The notes beneath the pieces were generated by a model. The model did no database searches and was not told where the DNA came from. It worked only from the letters and a program-made list of their open reading frames with translations. A program made the translations under genes and the position numbers. From positions 124,001-188,000 of the forward strand of contig RXIC02000051.1 in NCBI GenBank assembly GCA_003952965.2: 64,000 nt of DNA, given 5' to 3'. Below, piece after piece: positions 44,690 through 56,126 of this stretch. The first letter of the stretch is position 1. Each line of letters begins with the position of its first letter. Source of the stretch: Morella rubra (taxonomy: Eukaryota > Streptophyta > Magnoliopsida > Fagales > Myricaceae).

Positions 44690-45157
44690 CATGTCTCTTA
44701 GATCTCAGTCACTCATGTATTTTGTAATATAAGCGTAACGTGAACCACGAGTTTTTTTTTTTCTTCTAATCAGCGTGAACCAGGAGTTGGAAACAACTAG
44801 ATCTGGTGAAACAATAATTGCTTCAAGTGGAAGCCGGTTATTAAAGTAGTTCTCTTTATTAAGCCCACTCCCGTCACTCAGTGAGTACACATGATCCCAG
44901 CCTTCTCCCCCTCTCTGATATCCCATGCACCCTCTATCTTTCTCTTCCTCCGCTAGCTCCTTTCCACATTTTTCCTCATCGGTGTAGTCCTGTTTTTTGT
45001 TTTTGTTTTTCTTCTAAGAACCTTCTTCGTGTACTCATTACCATTTCTCTCCCACAAGCGGCTCAATCTGAAGAATCTGACATTTCGATATGAAGCACCA
45101 TTGAGGAAGTCGTGCTTCATTATTGCAATACACTTTTTCACGGTGATTCGTCGACTT
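44690..45157 (+). promoter_or_regulatory. P-module copy 3: upstream region and leader of DUF247 copy 2
   Basis: Contains gtgaaccacgagttttt (44750), the accaggagttggaaacaactag phrase, ctcagtgagtacac (44876) and the leader end tttttcacggtgattcgtcgactt with the donor gtaagtt at 45158. It is the same order as in copy 1. A leader intron (45158-45522) ends at attaagtgcag. Confidence 0.62.
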
Positions 45158-45522
45158 GTAAGTTACTTGTTTTAGATGACGCACTGTGGCTCCTTAGATT
45201 TATTATTTTTGTTTGGTGTTCTTTGTAAGTTTTCTTTTTGAATTGACTCACGCTCGAGCTAAATGCAAGCTTAATTAATTATTGCATTGCGCACTTAGTG
45301 AATGGGTAATAAGATTGTTTTTGTTTTCTTTGTTTTTAAAATAAGGAGAAATTTAGCATTAATTAGTCACTAATATCCAAAGAGAATCTGAGACACTATA
45401 CAGTAGACACTTGTCTATTCACAGACTGGGGTCATTACAGCAATCATCAAAGTGATGAGATGTTACTATTTTTTTCTTTGTTGGCCATGATCAATGAAGC
45501 ATAATTTACGCATTAAGTGCAG
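45158..45522 (+). other. Intron in the 5' leader of DUF247 copy 2
   Basis: Donor gactt|gtaagtt and acceptor cattaagtgcag, 23 bases before the ATG at 45546. It is shorter than the equivalent intron of copy 1. Confidence 0.58.
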
Positions 45523-45545
45523 AAAACCCTAAACGAAGTTGCACG

Positions 45546-47131
45546 ATGACTGAATCAAGACAAAGCAAAGAACGATACTTTACAAGTTGAGGCTCCAAAG
45601 GATGAGAAGGTCGATTTCCTGGCTGAGCCGATAAAAAAGACCGATGAGTACTCACAACAACAAAAAGCGAAGAAACTACCTTGGAGATAGAGTCACCAAA
45701 AGAACCTGTTGGAGGAACTTGCATCTTCAAGCTCCCTCGTGAGCTCATTGATAAAATTGGCACTAAGTATCATGAGCCCCAGATCGTCTCCATCGGACCT
45801 TATCACAACAATAGACATGATAATCTCAAGGTGATGGATGATCACAAAATTCGGTACGTCAGCTCCTTTCGCAAGAATATATGTCTAAAATCGTTACGCA
45901 GGCCATGGAAGGGGCGTCGTACATCCCGTGGACCATCCGCTTCCACTACCTCATTCACGCTTTTCACCACTCTTCCAACGACGCTGCTGAATGTAACAGC
46001 TTAGACTTGAACGTGTACATTCGCGGCATAACAGAAATTGAAGCGGAGGCCAGAAAATGTTATTTTGAAGGAGTGGGGTCCATCAGCACTGATGAGTTTG
46101 TCGTAATGATGATTCGTGATGGTTGTTTTATACTCGAGTTGTTTCTTAGGTTTTGTTCTTGGAAACCATTCGAATCAGAAGACCTTATCCAAAGGAAGTT
46201 GTGGGCATCATCCGCTCTCTACAAGGACCTTCTGCTGCTTGAGAATCAGATCCCATTTGTTGTTCTGACTAAGTTATTTACGACTTCCCTTACCGAAAAT
46301 TTGAGAAAGGGCAGCGAAGAGATCTTGATCAATCTCTCTCTGCAATTCTTTAATAAGGTAATGCGAAGACCTTATGATGCCGAAAAGTGGCACCCTTATG
46401 AGAATGGCAAGAAATTGCCCTTGCATTTATTGGACTTGATTCGGTCAAGTTTTACAACCCCCTTTCAAAAATTGCCAATGGATAATATTCCCTGTTTCTT
46501 GAGGCTCTTATGTGTAGGAAATGGCTGGGTCAATCCGGGCAACAGATGCACCAGTATTCCTTGTGTCTCAAAGCTCTTTCGTGCTACAATTGAAGTCAAG
46601 CCAAGCCACACAGAAAGCTTATTGGTGGTGAAATTCAAGAAAGGTGCTTTTCATATGCCTAACATAACCATCGACGACATTGTGAGCTCTTTCTTGGTGA
46701 ACTGTGTGGCATTTGAGCAAAGCCAACCAGATATCCCCAAGTACTTTATGAGGTACACTGCTTTCTTGGACTTCCTTTTGAACACCAAAGAGGATGTTGA
46801 TCTCCTTTACGAACGCAAAGTGATTGAACATTCATTCGAGACCGATGAGAAGCTTGCTACATACATCAACGCTTTGGGCAAGGACTTGCTGTTTGGCTTT
46901 GATAACTCATACGTATCCCAACAAGAAGATTTTGATAACTTGTCCAAAATGTTCAATGAAATTAATGCACACTACAGGAGTGGGATCCGTTGGAAGTGGG
47001 CAGACTTCAAGCGCGAGTATTGCAACAAGCCATGGTTACTAATTTCTGCATTTGTTGCCTTGGTGTACTTACTGCTTACATTTGGACAAACCTTTATCGC
47101 CATCTATGCTTATGTCCATCCCAAAAAGTAA
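45546..47131 (+). pseudogene. DUF247 family protein, copy 2, nearly full length with N-terminal frameshifts
   Basis: The ATG at 45546 aligns with the start of copy 1, but four extra bases in the first 50 and a further indel near 45665 break the frame. The block PVGGTCIFKLPRELIDK to QIVSIGPYHNN is open at 45681-45880. One missing base at about 45877 then shifts the frame again. From the internal ATG at 45881 a 416-codon frame runs to the stop at 47131. It has FILELFLRF, LLLENQIPFVVL, RCTSIPCVSKLFRA, RKVIEHSFETDEKLATYINA, WKWADFKREYCNKPW and a C-terminal membrane helix (ISAFVALVYLLLTFGQTF). Normal family members are about 450-550 residues. As read it lacks a continuous N-terminus. It is the best-preserved DUF247 copy here, and a few single-base errors would explain the breaks. 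Confidence 0.88.
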
Positions 47132-48499
47132 ACAATAAATCCTCAGTTCGCCACCTCCAGGCCAAATAGCCAAATAAATTACTTAAATGGGAAGGTGATG
47201 TCTTTTGGCGTTCTTACATGTTACAAAGTTGAAGGGTTAAAGCCCTTTCATATATGTTTATTATGTGTGAGAATTACATGAGATTTATATATATGATGTT
47301 ATGTGAGATTTATTTGAGTGTTACATTTAAAAGTTAGAAAGTAATCTCATCGTGGATTATAAATATTCATGTAACCTTGTATTTTTTTTTTTTGAAGTGA
47401 GTGGAATAAAGCTTAAGCTTTTGTTGAAGTATTTTAATTTCTTTTTGACTTAATTTCATAGACAAAGTATTGGGTGCAACTTTTTTTTATTTTTTATAAA
47501 GTGTTAATTCGTGTGTGCTCGCGGGATTTATTACTCCTCGGACTTGAGTGACATTCTTGTCTTGATTCGCATCTATGACTGGGGCCGAATGTTTAAAGTA
47601 AAAAATTTTCCTTTATAAACGAACGGCCAACAAATGTGCTTAATAACTACCAAACGCCAACGATCCTGCAAGATGGGCCCCTGTTGCGCTTCCGTGGTTA
47701 TTTTAAAACTATTTGTTCCAAGGACCGACAATATCCATTAATCTCAAATGCACACTTATGACGCTTTGGGTTGTGTGAACTCTATATATAATAAGCATGT
47801 ATTGCCACATGATACTGCAGCATGATTTGAAGGGGCGTTGTAAGAACCGTGTAGGCCCACATTTGTCTATAATCAGCGGCAAGTAATACACGTAAGTATA
47901 AGTGGCCAGTGGGTCCAGTCTTTTTTTCTTTTATTCCTAGAAAATAGTTGACAGGCACATAAGGCCTCAAGGTCCTTTTAATTAGTTGGTGGATCTATTC
48001 GGTCTTTTTGTTCATCAAAGTCCACAGACCGTAGTTAATACATGGGCCTTATCAAAGACCATGCGACATATGAATTGATTATTTTTGAGTCTATATTATT
48101 TAAGAGGCCAGTGTGTGGGCTTTCTCTCTTCTCTTGCAATTGAGGATACACATGTTGACAGCAAGATATTTTATGACATTAATTATATAATTATAATTAA
48201 TTGTATTTAATGAGTCTGTTAAATTAAAGGTTCACGACAAAGGTAAGGCCGGTACCAACTATAAATGATGGACAAGGGTAAAGGTGGCAAAAGATAAAAT
48301 GAAATTATTACTCGTGTACTTTTTCTAAAGATTATTCTTTTTTTTTTTAAAAAAAATAATTTTTTTTATGAAGTGAAATAAAGAGTTATTATTATTTTTC
48401 TTTTTTTAACTTTTCCGAATAGAAGCAAAGAATTGCTTTTCAATTTTCTGGAATCTCTCGGAGCTAACTTTAAAAAAGAACTTTTCTTTCATCCACTAT
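47132..48499. other. 3' flank of DUF247 copy 2 and intergenic sequence
   Basis: The 3' flank (aacaataaatcctcag, a tgtgagatttatttgagtgt-type stretch) is shared with copy 3 at 56127-56400, and gcgggatttattactcctcgg (47521) with copy 1. The rest is unrecognised. Confidence 0.5.
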
Positions 48500-48775
48500 T
48501 CTTTCCGTTCTCCGTGAGGCTGTCCCTGCTGCTTCTTATCAGGGGAATGAGGGATCCATAGGACCATTCACAATTGCGCTGATGCGCTCCACGTATGCTG
48601 CTACTGTTTCTCCATATATGCCTTGTGTTTTCGGCAAAACTGGGCCTAGCTTGGAAAAAACAGAAAGTAAATCTGGACCAAAACGTTGTCTCAGTTAGTT
48701 TAAGACTAGACGAGTAACTAGTCTTACCTTTAAGAGTTAAAAAAAGAACTAAAAAGTAATTGTCGTTTCTGCATT
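48500..48775 (+). other. Relic of ankyrin gene intron 2
   Basis: ctcagttagtttaagactag and cttacctttaagagttaaaaaaagaac (48690-48745) match intron 2 of genes A (29213-29335) and B (41250-41370). No exon remains beside it. Confidence 0.6.
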
Positions 48776-49870
48776 CACCTCCCTCTCTCCCAGTCGCTCA
48801 TGTCTCTCGGACCTAAGTCATTCATGTATTGTGTAATATAAGCGCAACGTTTTCTAATCAGCGTAAGATCTGGTGAAAAAAAAATTGCTTCAAGTGGAAG
48901 AGCCTTGGCCTCACTCTTCCGTCAATCAGTGAGTACATCTCCTTTTGAGCGTAATTTCTTTTTTCTCAGGAGAAGCAAAGGGGTATTCCATTTCTTTTTC
49001 TTAAAATATAGTTTTTTTTTTTTTTTTTAACTTTTCGTAAGAAAAGCAATGAATTATTCTTCTATCTTTAACGACATTATTTTTCTCTAATTATTATATA
49101 GGTCAAACAATTATTATATCGACGACCAATCGCAGAGCTTCTAGTACCAACCTTCAAAATTTGGAGAGCCTTGGCCTCAGTAGTCTTTCAGCCGTCATTC
49201 AGTGAGCACCTCTCCCAGCCTTTTTCCCTATCTGCTTAAACTGAAAAGTGAGACGCCAATATTGGAACAATTAAGTACAACTTCTTGTTTCTTATATCCA
49301 TACAAATGTTGTGTAGTTTATTGTTCACATAAGAGGCCGGGCTGGCATTTATTTGAATGCACTTTTCCTTTTCTAAATTTGTTTGATTCCAAAGTGAACC
49401 ACGAATTCTTTTTCTTCTAATCAGCGTGAACCACGAGTTGGAAACAGCTAGAATTATCTGGTGAAACAATAATTGCTTCAAGTGGCAGCTGGTTTTAATC
49501 CAGCCCCCTTCAAAATTGCGAGAGCCTTGGCCTCAGTACTCTACCGACACTAAAAGCGTAAATCTCCCAGCCTTTTCCCCTCTCTGATATCCCTCCCTCC
49601 CCCCCAGGCTCCTTTCCACAACTGAGGAAGGCGCGCTTCATTATTGCTACCCTTTTTCACGGTGATTCGACTGGTAAGCTATAGATTGTGGACTGTGACT
49701 TCCTTCGATTTATTATTTCCTGTATGGTGTTCTTGGTAAGTTTTCTATGTGAATTGAGTTGTGCTAGCTCGAGCCAAATGTAGACTGAATGAGAAATACG
49801 ATTGTTTTTGCTTTCCTTGTTTTTAAAATAAGGAGATATGTAGCATAAATTAGTACTTAATATATGAAGG
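48776..49870 (+). promoter_or_regulatory. P-module copy 4, rearranged, upstream of ankyrin gene C
   Basis: Two partial P-modules lie in series. The first (48776-48950) ends at cagtgagtacatctcc. The second (about 49395-49860) contains gcgtgaaccacgagttgg, gcgagagccttggcctcag and the leader end cacggtgattcgactg|gtaagctat at about 49675. Elsewhere this module drives DUF247 genes; here the next gene is ankyrin gene C. Confidence 0.6.
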
Positions 49871-49929
49871 GAATCTGAGACTATATATATATATAGAGTA
49901 TAACATTCTATATTAATTAGAGTATAACA

Positions 49930-50130
49930 CTAAACTTTTTGAGAATGTCTTTAGCATAACATTCTTGAGAAATGAAAATGTCATCCTCCATTTACATTAC
50001 TTCAATGCCAAGGTAAAAGCACATGAGACCAATATTTGTCATTTCAAATTCCTAAGCCATTACTTTCTTGAATTCTTCAAACATAGTGGGATTACTTCCT
50101 ATAAAGATCAAGTAATTACATACAAACATA
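49930..50130 (-). pseudogene. Relic of a copia reverse transcriptase, minus strand
   Basis: Read on the minus strand from about 50110, the sequence gives GSNPTMFEEFK, then EFEMTNIGLM, YLGIEV and ISQECYAKDILKK, with two stops between. This is the segment just after the YVDD motif in copia reverse transcriptases. Nothing else of the element is certain, although 50160-50560 is also unlike its neighbours. Confidence 0.7.
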
Positions 50131-50737
50131 CGAAAAATATATCTCCATATTGATTCACCTTTGTATAAAGAGCGTGTTCATAGGGACACTTCAAAAATTT
50201 GTTATTTTGGAAGTACTTCAAAAGAGTTGTTGGAGGCCTCCCTAAAATCCTAGAGAAGATATTCTTGAGTTCCTAGAGCCTCCATTTGATAGAGAAAAAC
50301 TCCATAGAGATTCAGAACTCAATTGACTAGTTTTCTCTCATATTCAATCACTTTTGTGAAGCCTTCAGAGTGTTATAGGATTATTAAAGAACAAAGTTGT
50401 TCGTGGAGAATCCATAGAATTAGGACTTGTACTGGCCGTAAGATTAGAGATAGGAATTTCATTTAAATGATTAAAACGATCGAGCCGAGGTTGTTAAATG
50501 AATGAATAAAACTTGTAGTGTCTTATGTCCAGACAAAGAAGGATTACGTCCAAAATTTCTTTCGATGCTCTTGTCCTTTAAATTTGCTGTATTAGTTTTT
50601 TTTATGTGAGATATGAACTCATGCTACATAGTGATCAAGCATCAAGTGTAGAAGGCCGCGAGTATAGAGTGAGACGTTGAAACTGTCGGACGTTCATGAA
50701 CTGTATTTTATAGGACGAACTCTGTAGAGTAGAAAGA
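50131..50737 (+). other. Upstream of gene C, leader acceptor
   Basis: Unrecognised sequence ending in ttttatag|gacgaac at 50713, a likely leader-intron acceptor 24 bases before the gene C ATG. Confidence 0.4.
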
Positions 50738-52305
50738 ATGGATTCCCACAGTTCAATTGAAGATCCAACATCTGGTCACGCCAGTCAGCCAAACCAAACA
50801 GGGACTAGTAGCAGCATGACTCGTGTTCTCTATAATGCTGCAGCGGTAGGCAAAATCAACGCTTTCAAAAATATCGAGAAGCCACTTGACCACTTATTTA
50901 CTGTAACTAAGAACACAGTCCTCCATATTTACATCACAACGATCGTTACAGAATCAGAATCTAAAACGATATTCATTAAAGAAATTCTGGACGAGTGTCC
51001 ATCACTACTGTGGCAAACCAATTCCAAAAACGAAACACCTTTACATCTTGCCGCAAGATATGGGCATATTGAGATAGTGTCATTCCTCATTGAACGTGCG
51101 AAAAATCTCTATCAAGATCCCGATAGGGGTGAAGCAGCTAGAGAGATGATTTGGATGACAACCCAAGAGAAAGATACTGCATTGCATGAGGCTTTGAGCC
51201 ACAACCATCTTGAGGTGGCAACACTGTTGATCAAAGAAGATCCCAATTACTCTTATTTTCCTAATGATGCTGGTGAGACTCCACTTTACATTGCTGTCGA
51301 GAGAAATTTCCGAGATTTGGTGTCAGATGTTCTAGACAACTGCCAATCACCAGCTTTTGGTGGGCCACTTGGCAGAACAGCTTTGCATGCTGCAGTACTT
51401 CGGGATGGAACTGGTAATACCTATTTATTCTTTCAACATTCTAACAATGATGTTTCATGAAATCCTAACACGGGTAAATGCACATACAGGGAAACAAATT
51501 CCGAAACAGAATTTCGAGTACTTAAAAAATTATCTTCCTTGATTTGCATTTGCCTTTAATTCGTTTGTGGTGCTCAACTCATGAAAACGATATTATGGAA
51601 GTAGCCTGATTACTAATTTGATTGATCGTTGATACTTATATGCGCAAAAACACACACACACACACATATATATATACTCATGTCATGTCAAGATTCAATT
51701 GCCATTGTCTAGGACTTCTCTACCTTCTAAATAATAGGTCTTGTTTATTACTTCTAAACATTTATTCTCTTTTAGAAATTGTCAGCAAACTTCTAGAAAA
51801 GCTCGGAGCTCAAATTACGAAAGCAGATCAGAATGGTTGGACTCCGCTTCACTTGGCGGCATACTTGGGTATTAATTGTCAGTCATCAACAAAATTGTTG
51901 CTCGAATTTGATGAACAGATAGCGTACATGAGAGACATAGAGGGAAGGATAGCTCTTCATATTGCAGCTTATTGCGGGCATGATGACCTAATGGCAGATA
52001 TTATATCAAGCTGTCCGGATTGTTGCGAATTAGTTGATAAGAGAGGTTGGAATGCACTCCATTTTGCTATATCAGGTAAGTGTTCATCCCGGGCAGTGCC
52101 AATCATCCGGGATAACTCATCTCTCAGTAATCTTTTAAATAAGAAGGATCTCGATGGGAACACAGCTCTTCATCTCCAGTCCCTTTTTGAGGACATAGAG
52201 GAGGACCTCATGAATCACCCTAAAGTGAATAGGATGGTCTACAACAAACAAAACCTCAACGCTTGCGACTTGTTACTGGCTGGTGAAAAATCTCAGGGCA
52301 AAAAG
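50738..52305 (+). CDS. ACD6-like ankyrin-repeat protein, gene C (two clean exons; PGG exon missing)
   Basis: Exon 1 (50738-51413) and exon 2 (51776-52305) are open and join in frame (phase 1) through acttg-type donor actg|gtaata and acceptor cttttag. Together they give 402 codons before the next donor aag|gtaagc. Exon 1 has an N-terminal extension rich in Ser, Thr and Gln absent from A and B, then VLYNAAAVGK, NETPLHLAARYGH, DTALHEALSHNHLEVA, GETPLYIAVERN and GRTALHAAVLR. Exon 2 has WTPLHLAAYLG, GRIALHIAAYCGHDD, a CPDCCELVDKRGWNALHFA block and GNTALH. No PGG or membrane exon is found in the 900 bp after the donor or later in the window. Either the 3' exon was lost when the gypsy remnant arrived or readthrough gives an ankyrin-only protein (stop at 52333). 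It is clearly more diverged from A and B than they are from each other. Confidence 0.82.
51649..51675. repeat. (CA)n(TA)n microsatellite in intron 1 of gene C
   Basis: A run of ca followed by ta dinucleotides. Confidence 0.9.
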
Positions 52306-53229
52306 GTAAGCTATATTTCATGTCACATCCAATGAAATTTTATCCGCTTGAGCTATTTGTATGGGTGTCGACTCTTGAGGTAGGCGAATGAAAGCCTATT
52401 TTACGTAAACTGGGCGGCCTGGTCCTGGCCTAATATATATATATTATATGCGTACGTGGCTTTCCAACCCATGGTTGAGATTTCTCTGTAGGTCCGACCA
52501 GTAAATAACAGAAATACAATCAAGATATATATAATGGAATAGTGCATTTTTAAAGAATAAGGACAATTTAATTAATCTCTCTTTTTCTGTTATTTTCAAC
52601 TTCTCACATTGACTTTGAGAGTTCCATTAATATTTCTTCTTGCTTTTTTTCTTTTCCCCCTTTTGTCTAATTTTCCAGTTTTCTCTTGTTTCCTCGGTCC
52701 TCTAAGTCACCAAATTTTAGACATACCATCAATTAGGCCCTATCTTTAGGGTTGTGTTTATTTAAATCATATTTTCTAACATTTCCTGTCACTTAGACTA
52801 AACTCTCTTTAATTAGTAAGCCCTGAGTGAGGTATGGAGTTAGGTTTTCAACTTAAGAGCCTTGGCTTTGATACTCTATCACTTATCAGTTATCTCAAAC
52901 TGATAAATCAGTTGATTTATGGTCAACACGTCAGAGTAAATGCAGCTGGATCTTCCCGTTTATTTCCTTGTAAATTAAAAAAACCCTGAATTCCGGGATA
53001 AGGAACCTTCAAAGCTTAAATCAATTTCTCCTTTTACTCGAGTTTTGTTATTTTTCACACCGAAATCACCCCCCCTTTTCTCATCATTAGCTTATCTTTT
53101 TATAGTGTTTTTACCACGTTCCCCTCTTTTCCTCTAGCTAGGATTTTAGCGAGCATTACTTGTCCCTGTTAGGTCGTGCTCTGTGATACTCTCCTCACAT
53201 TTTTTCACGGTTATTCGTATCTGCTACGG
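52306..53229. other. Intron-like remainder of gene C and joined DUF247-type leader
   Basis: 52420-52500 (aaactgggcggcctgg, tttccaacccatggttgagatttctc) matches the sequence behind the ankyrin relics at 18755-18815 and 62280-62345. At 53177-53215 tgatactctcctcacattttttcacggttattcg resembles a P-module leader end. No PGG coding sequence seen. Confidence 0.5.
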
Positions 53230-53523
53230 TATAGTGAAACGTGGTGTTGTGGCTTATCGTGGGCTGTTAGATAACTGTTCGCGGCATATGTAGCTATTTT
53301 CTCATTTGGGAAATATGCGGCGTAGGTTTGGTTGCAACTGTTGGGCTTTTGAAAGATGTAATCATATTTTTCAGCCCAAATTGGTTTGGGCTGGATGCGA
53401 TTTAGTATTGGCACCATCAGAGTCCCCCCATTCTCGAGTGGATTTGCAGAATCGGGTTGAGAATGTTTGCTATGCTTCGGATGAAGAAGCTAATGCATGA
53501 CATAACTGAATTTATATTAATGA

Positions 53524-54263
53524 TTACATCTCGGTCCAAGGGGGAATTACCCATTCGATTACATCTCCTGTGGAACGTAAATATATATTACAATATCGAA
53601 ACTTTTTGTTCGCATAGCAGCTGTTGCAGAAGTAGTGTCGATAGGTAACCCACCATTCCGGGAACAAGGTTGGAATCTTAGTTGTCTTCGGGATGTAACA
53701 AGATGTTTTTTTTGGACATTTCAACATGTCCTTCAATCTATATTGTGTTCATCAACTCGACCTCATCTGGTCATTACCCAATCTAGGATTGTTCTTCGCA
53801 CAACCTCCATTTGTTCTGCTCGTAGTTCCTATCAGAGCTCTGAAATTATGTCTACAGCGGTTTGCCTCGAGTTCCTTCCTTTATGGTGATAGGCGAAGGC
53901 GAGAAGGTATTTGGCCTTAGGATTTCCCCCCTTTACCGAAGTGTGGACTTCCTTAAGTCCTTTTTCGAATGTTGTGGTCCAACGCATATTTTCGCTGCCT
54001 CGGACAAAGAGTTCATGTGGGTTTTTGCTCACATAACATTTGTTGCAAAGAGTTTTCCACACTTCGGTCAGGGGGTATGGAGGTGGTATATCTTCAATCC
54101 TCAATTTTTGATAGACCTTCGGTCCATAAGCTGCTTGATAAAATTGTTTGGATACTAGGCAGAGGCTTTTCCATTCTTTTGGGTTGTCACGAATGACCCT
54201 GCTTATCACTTCGGACCATAGTTCTTCAGGTAGGGCTAGAGGGCTACACTTCGTCAGTCGCAT
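53524..54263 (-). pseudogene. F-box protein (At1g67623-like type) fused in frame to gypsy protease
   Basis: From the methionine at 54263 the frame reads MRLTKCSPL, then LPEELWSEVISRVIRDNP and SLCLVSKQFYQAA, a plant F-box that would bind the SKP1 subunit of an SCF ubiquitin ligase. The next part, KVYQKLRIEDIP and the Sel1-like GLKEVHTSVKGGNPKAKYLLAFAYHHKG, is typical of the small F-box family around At1g67623. The frame ends at 53832. The C-terminal cysteine-bearing tail YFCNSCYANKKFRYCN lies in another frame to 53524, so one indel interrupts it. The gene is intronless, which fits either an intronless family member or a retrotransposed copy. The fusion to protease is visible in one continuous 284-codon frame (53832-54686). 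Confidence 0.75.
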
Positions 54264-54686
54264 CTTTCTTTTCTTCAGTGTTTTCTGCCACCCTAGTTTC
54301 ATTTGGTCATACGCTGTGGTGTACAAGATGTCGGCGAAACTTTCGGTATCGATGAGTATGCGCCTAATCTTGTAATTTCTTATCAAAATGTCGATCACTA
54401 GGGCATCGTCATATAGGTATTCGATTCCTGCCATATCTTCTGGCGTGAACGTGATGGGTTTTTCTTCCTTTATCATCGGATGTCGAGGTCCGCTGTTTAC
54501 TTTTGCGACAAGTAGTCGCCTCGCGTAGGTTTTCCTCGAAGATTTAGACGACCCTCCTGTTGCGATGCCTCCAGAAATGATCCTGATTTCGCCTATGGCT
54601 CTGGGTGGCGAGCGTTGTTCCTCTGGGTTTCCCTTTGTCGTAGAACTTCGTTTCGGTTTTGCCGAGGCGATCTCTCGTTTCTTCAA
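54264..54686 (-). pseudogene. Gypsy gag-end and protease fragment
   Basis: The minus-strand frame starts at 54686. A basic stretch is followed by ITFTPEDMAGI and the retropepsin-like block RRILIDTESFADILY at residues 109-122. Gypsy proteases normally have D-[TSN]-G at this place; here the glycine is replaced (DTE), so it should be inactive. The frame does not stop but continues straight into the F-box region. Confidence 0.75.
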
Positions 54687-55462
54687 TAGGGTTTGAAGCG
54701 TTGGTGCTCCTGAGTTCTTGGCTCTTTACGGAAAGGTTCCCCTAATCTGGTTGTAGTGAATTGTCGCAAGCGTCATTGTTGGATAAAGGCTTCTATCTGT
54801 CTTTTTAGGTGTATGCATTCATCTGTGTTGTGGCTGTGATCATTATGAAAGCGACAAAATTTCCTGTCATCCCGTCTATCTGGGCCGGACTACATTTTTG
54901 GGGGCCATCGTATCTCGGGATCGTTTCGGATTTCCATGAGGATTTTCCCTGGAGACGTGTTAAGAGGTGTGAATTGCAGTTTCGGGCAATCTGTTCGCGG
55001 TCCGGTTCGCAAGTCTACCTTATGTTCTTTTTCCATTATGGGATGCCTAGTGGGAGCTCCTTCTTTTCTTCTTTTGGCTGATATTCCACTTTGATCAATG
55101 ATCTATTGCTGGCGAGCAGTCATCATGTCCTTAGCATTCATATACTTTTACGCTTTTTCCATGAATTCCTCGAAGGTTTCAGGAGGTTTCTTTCCTAGGA
55201 GAAAGAAAACCTTCCGTCGGCCAAACCAGCTACAATGGTGGTGAGTACCACCTTGTCTTCCGGATCTTCACATTAAGTTTTTCTTGGTTGAACCGCGCCA
55301 TATAGTCTCGTAGACTTTCGCCTTCCTTCTATCGAGTGGAAAGAAGATGAATGGCCGGTTTTTTCTTTTTTTACTAGCTATGAAATGGCTGACGAAGGCT
55401 TTACTGAGTTCCTTGAAGTTTGAGATGGAATTCGGTCTCAATCTGCTAAACCATATGCGAGC

Positions 55463-55981
55463 TTATCCGGCTAGCGTCGTAGGGAACGCCTTGCATTTGA
55501 TTGCGTCTTGAGTATCCAGTAAATCCACCTGCGAACGATAGCCTTCTAGGTGATCGAGTGGATCAGTTGCTCCCGTATACTTGTCAACCACTGGCATGCG
55601 AAATTTTGAGAGTAATCGAACCTCCATAATATTTGGAGTGAATGGAGACTCCACTTGATGCATCATATTTTTCAAGGATGATGGCGCTGGTTTGTCCACC
55701 TTTTGTCTCATCCGTCCCAACTCTGCTAGGACTTCTTCTAATCTAGCGTTGACTCTGTTGGTTCTTTCATTCCGTCCAAGTGGGGAATGTGAGCCTCTGC
55801 CGTGTTGCTGAGTATGAACATCTTCGTCATGTCTTTCCAGTATCAATAATTGCGGCATGCGGGCTTCCTTAGCGTATCTTCCCGGTATGGATGTTTCCCC
55901 CGGTTGTCCGTTATTAGGACCTAGCTCTCGTTCCGTGCTGGTGTGAGATTCGCGAACAGTTTCAACTAAGCCTTCTATCAT
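55463..55981 (-). pseudogene. Gypsy gag fragment
   Basis: A minus-strand frame of 172 codons from ATG 55981. It contains a predicted coiled-coil-like part (NARLEEVLAELGRMRQKVDK) and the capsid start SPFTPNIMEV, KFRMPVVDKYTGATDPLDHL and DAIKCKAFPTTL, the classic gypsy gag sequence. Downstream the domain continues in other frames (FSRLRPNSISNFKEL, about 55420) with stops. Confidence 0.87.
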
Positions 55982-55988
55982 CTATTGA

Positions 55989-56126
55989 AAGTGGGCAGAT
56001 TTCAAGCGCGAGTATTGCAACAAGCTGTGGTTATTAATTTCGGCAATTGTTGCCTTTGTGTATTTTTTGCTTACATTCGAGCCGACCTTCATTGCCATCT
56101 ATGCTTGTGTCCATCCCAAGACCTAA
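55989..56126 (+). pseudogene. DUF247 copy 3: last 46 codons only
   Basis: The frame begins KWADFKREYCNK and continues through a membrane helix (ISAIVAFVYFLLTF) to YACVHPKT and a stop. It is close to copy 2 and is followed by the same 3' flank (aacaataaatcctcag). Everything upstream has been replaced by the gypsy remnant. Confidence 0.92.

Larger units (their letters stand above)
53230..55986 (-). mobile_element. Ty3/gypsy remnant on the minus strand carrying an F-box gene
   Basis: In minus-strand order there is gag (55981 downward), a broken stretch, a protease region (to about 54270), then an F-box coding region, with no reverse transcriptase, integrase or recognisable LTRs. The right border abuts DUF247 copy 3 without a spacer (catctatt|gaaagtggg). 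The left border near 53230 abuts P-module-like sequence. Borders are set by loss of neighbour homology and no target duplication was found. Confidence 0.65.

Noticed and set aside
53400-53460. ttggcaccatcag followed by cattctcgag, resembling the gypsy primer-site zone at 25625
   Set aside because: It points in the plus direction while gag in this remnant is on the minus strand, and no LTR pair could be defined.
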